From Flavobacteriales bacterium (GTDB lineage Bacteria; Bacteroidota; Bacteroidia; Flavobacteriales_F; PHOS-HE28), in contig JADKFY010000037.1 of the NCBI GenBank assembly GCA_016717305.1, positions 1-18,572 on the forward strand: 18,572 bases of DNA, in the 5' to 3' direction. Below are positions 15,835 to 18,572 of the stretch, piece by piece. The notes beneath the pieces are model-generated. The model was given only the letters and a program-made list of their open reading frames with translations. It ran no database searches and was not told where the DNA came from. The number at the start of each line of letters is the position of its first letter. Within the stretch, counting starts at the first letter, position 1. Both the position numbers and the translations under genes were made by a program.

Positions 15835-18347
15835 ATGCGCGTTTGTCCGATCATTCCCATTTCTGCTCCTTTCCATGCATTCGATGGGCTATGTGGAACC
15901 GCGAAACTGCGTGGTATCGTGAAGAGGAATTGGGCAATACCCTTCCGCAGGCGAACATTGTCGTAAGCGCTGGCACCGACCGGGAGTGGAGGTGTGCGAT
16001 GCCGAAGGGGAAATATGAACTCGTTTTGCCCGCCGGAGTCTCTGCAAAGATCCGCTGGAGCTATGCGGGTCTGGTGGCCAAGGGACGAAGAGTTCATCTT
16101 GAACGATGGCGAGGAACGCACAGTGGATGTACGATTGAAATTAAGGATCTCGAACGGGTCGATGGAAGGGACCCGCCGAGAAAGGGAATCCGGTGTGGAG
16201 CCTTGGATGCGCGTGATCGTGCCCTTCGCTCCCAGCGTGCGGTGTGGAAGCTTTGCTCATTGACAATTGGGCGTTGCAACACGGAATGAACTGAGTTCCG
16301 GCCACAACGTGCGGGGTGGCAATTTGGATGAGAACTTATGGTACGTGAACGACATCGAGGTGTACCGTCCGTTCCTGGCGCGAGCAGGACAACAAGAAGG
16401 CTTGAGCTTCCCGAATCCCGACACGAATGGAGCGCATCCAATTCAGTCCGGGTGGCCTGGAGGCACGTTACGGCGACAAGATGAGCAGTGTGTTGGACAT
16501 CCAATACAAGCGGGCCGCGCGCATTTGCGGGCAAGGTGCCACGATCGGTCTGTTGCGGCGCTATCCATATCGAAGACGCCATGTTCGCCAGGCGGCTCCG
16601 CCGCATCACGGGTTTCCGCTACCGGAGCAACACGCTTGTATTGAACGGTCTCGGATAATGAAAGGGGAATACCGGCCTGCATACACGGACCCACAGACCT
16701 ACTGGACCTACGACCTCAGTGAGAAAGTGGAACTGGGATTCCTTGGCCTCTACTCAACTAACAAACACGGCGTAGTGCCTGAGGACCGTGAACGGAATTC
16801 GGCAGTTTCAACCAGTCTCAGGCTTCACCTCCTCCTTCGAAGGTCAAGAGGTCACCAAATTCCAGACAATGCTCTCGGCATTGAACGTGAACGTGCAGCA
16901 AACGAAGAACCTGCGACTAAAATTCACAGCCAGTGCCTTCAGCACGCGGGAAAGTGAACGCTTGGATGTACTAAGTGAGTAATTTCTGGACGAGTTGAGC
17001 GGGATCCGGGAAGTAGCCAGTTCGGCGAGGCTATCGCGAACTTAAGGCATCGGAAGATCCCTTCGCCATGCGCGCAACGACCTGGATGCACGTGCTCACC
17101 TTCGCCCACAAAGGTTACCTTCAAAAGGGAAAAGCTACATCCAGTGGGGGCAGATGTTCGCAGTGAGCCGAACAACGATCCACCGTGCGAATGGATCTCG
17201 ATCGATTCTGCGGAATTCAGTGTGCCGGTAAACAGCGGTGATGACCTGAAGCTCAACTACGCGTTGAAGAGCAAACTCAACCTGGCGAGCGTTCGCGCAT
17301 CCGGCTACCTGCAGAATACGTGGCGCTGGGATATGGGCGTGGATAAGTGGGTGAGCTTGACTGCCGGCGCGTGCCCAGCAGCTGGACCCACAGTTCGCAG
17401 ACCGTGGTGAGTCCGCGATCCGGCTTACGTACCATCCGCTGGAAAGCACTTTCAAACGAAGGGGATACACTGGACCGCGATTTCAGCTTCTGGTTCGCAA
17501 GTGGCTTGTACTACTAACCTCCCTTCTCTACCGCGAGGTGGGTGGCTTTAATGGCACTTTGAACCCGGACACATCAAAGCACAGCGCAGCATCCACTCGC
17601 ATTGGGCATGGACCGCCGTTTCACGACCTGGGACCATACATCCATTCCCACTGCGGAAGGGTATTACAAGTTGATGAACCAATCGATCCCTATGGAATTG
17701 GACAACGTGCATCCGTTACTACGGCGCCAATTTGGCGAAGGGTTTTGCCACCGGATCGATCTGAAATTGAACGGTGAATTCATTGACGGCGTAGAGAGTT
17801 GGATCGGCATAAGCAACGATGACGATCAAAGAGACCTATTCAACGACACGTACACCAAACGCTACAATGCGAACGGCTTATCCGATCGTTCAAGGCTACA
17901 CCTTCGACCAAGTGGCGGTGGACAGTACAGTGGTAAAACCCTGGCTACATAGCGCGGCCCATCGACCAACGGGTGAATGGCCTTGTTCTTCCATATGAAA
18001 TGCCGGGCATCCCTTCCCTAAAAGTGCAACTGGAGCGTAACCGGGAACAGGAGTACCTTTTGGCCCGCCAGAACCAGACCCGCTATGCCGACACCCTGCG
18101 CACCACTTTGTACCGCCGTGTGGACATCGGTTTCACCAAACAGTTGCTGGGTGCCAAAGGCCAGGAGAAGCGCGGGTTCCTGCGGCACATCGATAATATG
18201 TGGGTGAGCTTGGAGGTCTTCAATCTATTGAACATCAACAACACCATCTCCCACACGTGGATACAGGGAGTGAATGGTGTGGATTACTCGATCCCGGACT
18301 ACTTGACCCCGCGAAGGTTCAATCTGAAATTGATCTTGCGGTTCTAA
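15835..18347 (+). CDS. TonB-dependent receptor with CarboxypepD_reg-like N-terminus, frameshifted
   Basis: This outer-membrane active transporter of about 835 residues has an unknown substrate. After a signal-like start (MRVCPIIPISA, then, one base shifted, LLSMHSMGYVE) comes a carboxypeptidase-regulatory-like fold: LRGIVK, GNTLPQANIVVS, CDAEGKYELVLPAGVSAKI and GEERTVDVRLKL. The plug domain contains ATRNELSSGHNVRGGN, LDENLWYVNDIEVYRPFLA, QEGLSFPNPDT and FSPGGLEARYGDKMSSVLDI, typical of Bacteroidota receptors. The beta-barrel then runs from about 16570 to the end (FRYRSNTLVLNGL, VELGFLGLYSTNKHG, VSLEVFNLLNINNTISHTW) and closes with DYLTPRRFNLKLILRF, ending in the C-terminal aromatic expected of barrel proteins. 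GTG 15811 is an alternative in-frame start. At least a dozen frame changes occur before 17970; the last 120 codons are clean. TAA is 18345-18347. Confidence 0.88.
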
Positions 18348-18572
18348 AGAATAAGCGGAACTCCATCATCGGCCGAGGGCAGCCAATTGGTGGTAATGGG
18401 ACCTTCGAAATTCCTGGAAATAGAGGCATCTGCGGAATGGGACCCATTTGGATTACTCCCCAGATGGGCTAAGCGTACCGTGAGCTGCATCATGACCACG
18501 GCCGTCCGGTGAAGGAGACTAACACCCCGACGCGCTAGGTGGCAGGTGGCAGGTGGCAGGGCAGGGGCAGGG
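18348..18572. other. Non-coding tail of the window
   Basis: No recognisable gene follows the receptor. Open frames of about 40-50 codons exist but show no family features. There is no strong intrinsic terminator. The only structured element is the short tandem repeat at the window edge. Confidence 0.4.
18537..18572. repeat. Short tandem repeat, unit GGTGGCA, cut by the window end
   Basis: Three exact consecutive GGTGGCA units occupy 18538-18558, followed by degenerate G-rich copies (GGGCAGG, GGCAGGG) to the last base. The array probably continues beyond the window. Its strongly G-rich strand is unlike the surrounding DNA. Confidence 0.7.

Noticed and set aside
18348..18472. Small gene downstream of the TonB-dependent receptor
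   Set aside because: Short open frames exist in more than one phase, but none has a recognisable start context or any family feature.

Overview
This window looks like a piece of a Bacteroidota chromosome, most likely Flavobacteriales or a close relative. The basis is content: type IX secretion (T9SS) cargo proteins with type A and type B (CHU_C/gliding) C-terminal domains, SprB-, PKD- and Ig-like repeats, a DUF3667 membrane protein with a zinc ribbon, a TonB-dependent receptor with a carboxypeptidase-regulatory-like N-terminus, a CcmF/CcsA haem lyase, and no clear Shine-Dalgarno sequences. The taxonomic call is inference.

Layout. (1) 1-7887, plus strand: 3' part of ccmF; a Rossmann-like/DUF2520 protein; a secreted protein with seven propeller-type repeats and a T9SS type A tail; kdsC (KDO-8-phosphate phosphatase); a UbiA prenyltransferase; maf (nucleotide pyrophosphatase, ATGA overlap with ubiA); and a secreted coiled-coil protein of unknown function, closed by a strong intrinsic terminator at 7911-7940. 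(2) 7923-15165, minus strand: in transcription order mazG, the DUF3667 protein and two large T9SS type B surface proteins in tandem, one with about seven Ig-like repeats and one with a jelly-roll-like N-terminus plus PKD and SprB repeats. (3) 15480-18347, plus strand: a small unknown protein and a TonB-dependent receptor, then a 7-bp tandem repeat that runs off the window edge.

The dominant technical feature is that almost every gene is cut by one-base indels, many in short homopolymers, while protein similarity continues across frames. Only kdsC reads cleanly throughout. I annotate these genes as single CDSs with reconstructed starts and stops and read the breaks mainly as uncorrected sequencing errors, although true decay of some genes cannot be excluded from sequence alone. 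Two point changes also hit signature residues: Trp to stop in CcmF and Asp to Asn in MazG.

Functionally the genes are a mix of housekeeping enzymes (cytochrome c maturation, LPS inner-core synthesis, prenyl transfer, nucleotide-pool sanitation by Maf and MazG) and envelope or surface proteins exported by T9SS or sitting in the outer membrane. The most novel non-coding signal is a pair of intergenic elements (about 5104-5170 and 15276-15376). Both have inverted arms built from the same 10-bp unit, approximately ATGAACGSAR. I found no tRNA, rRNA, CRISPR array, transposase or phage gene.
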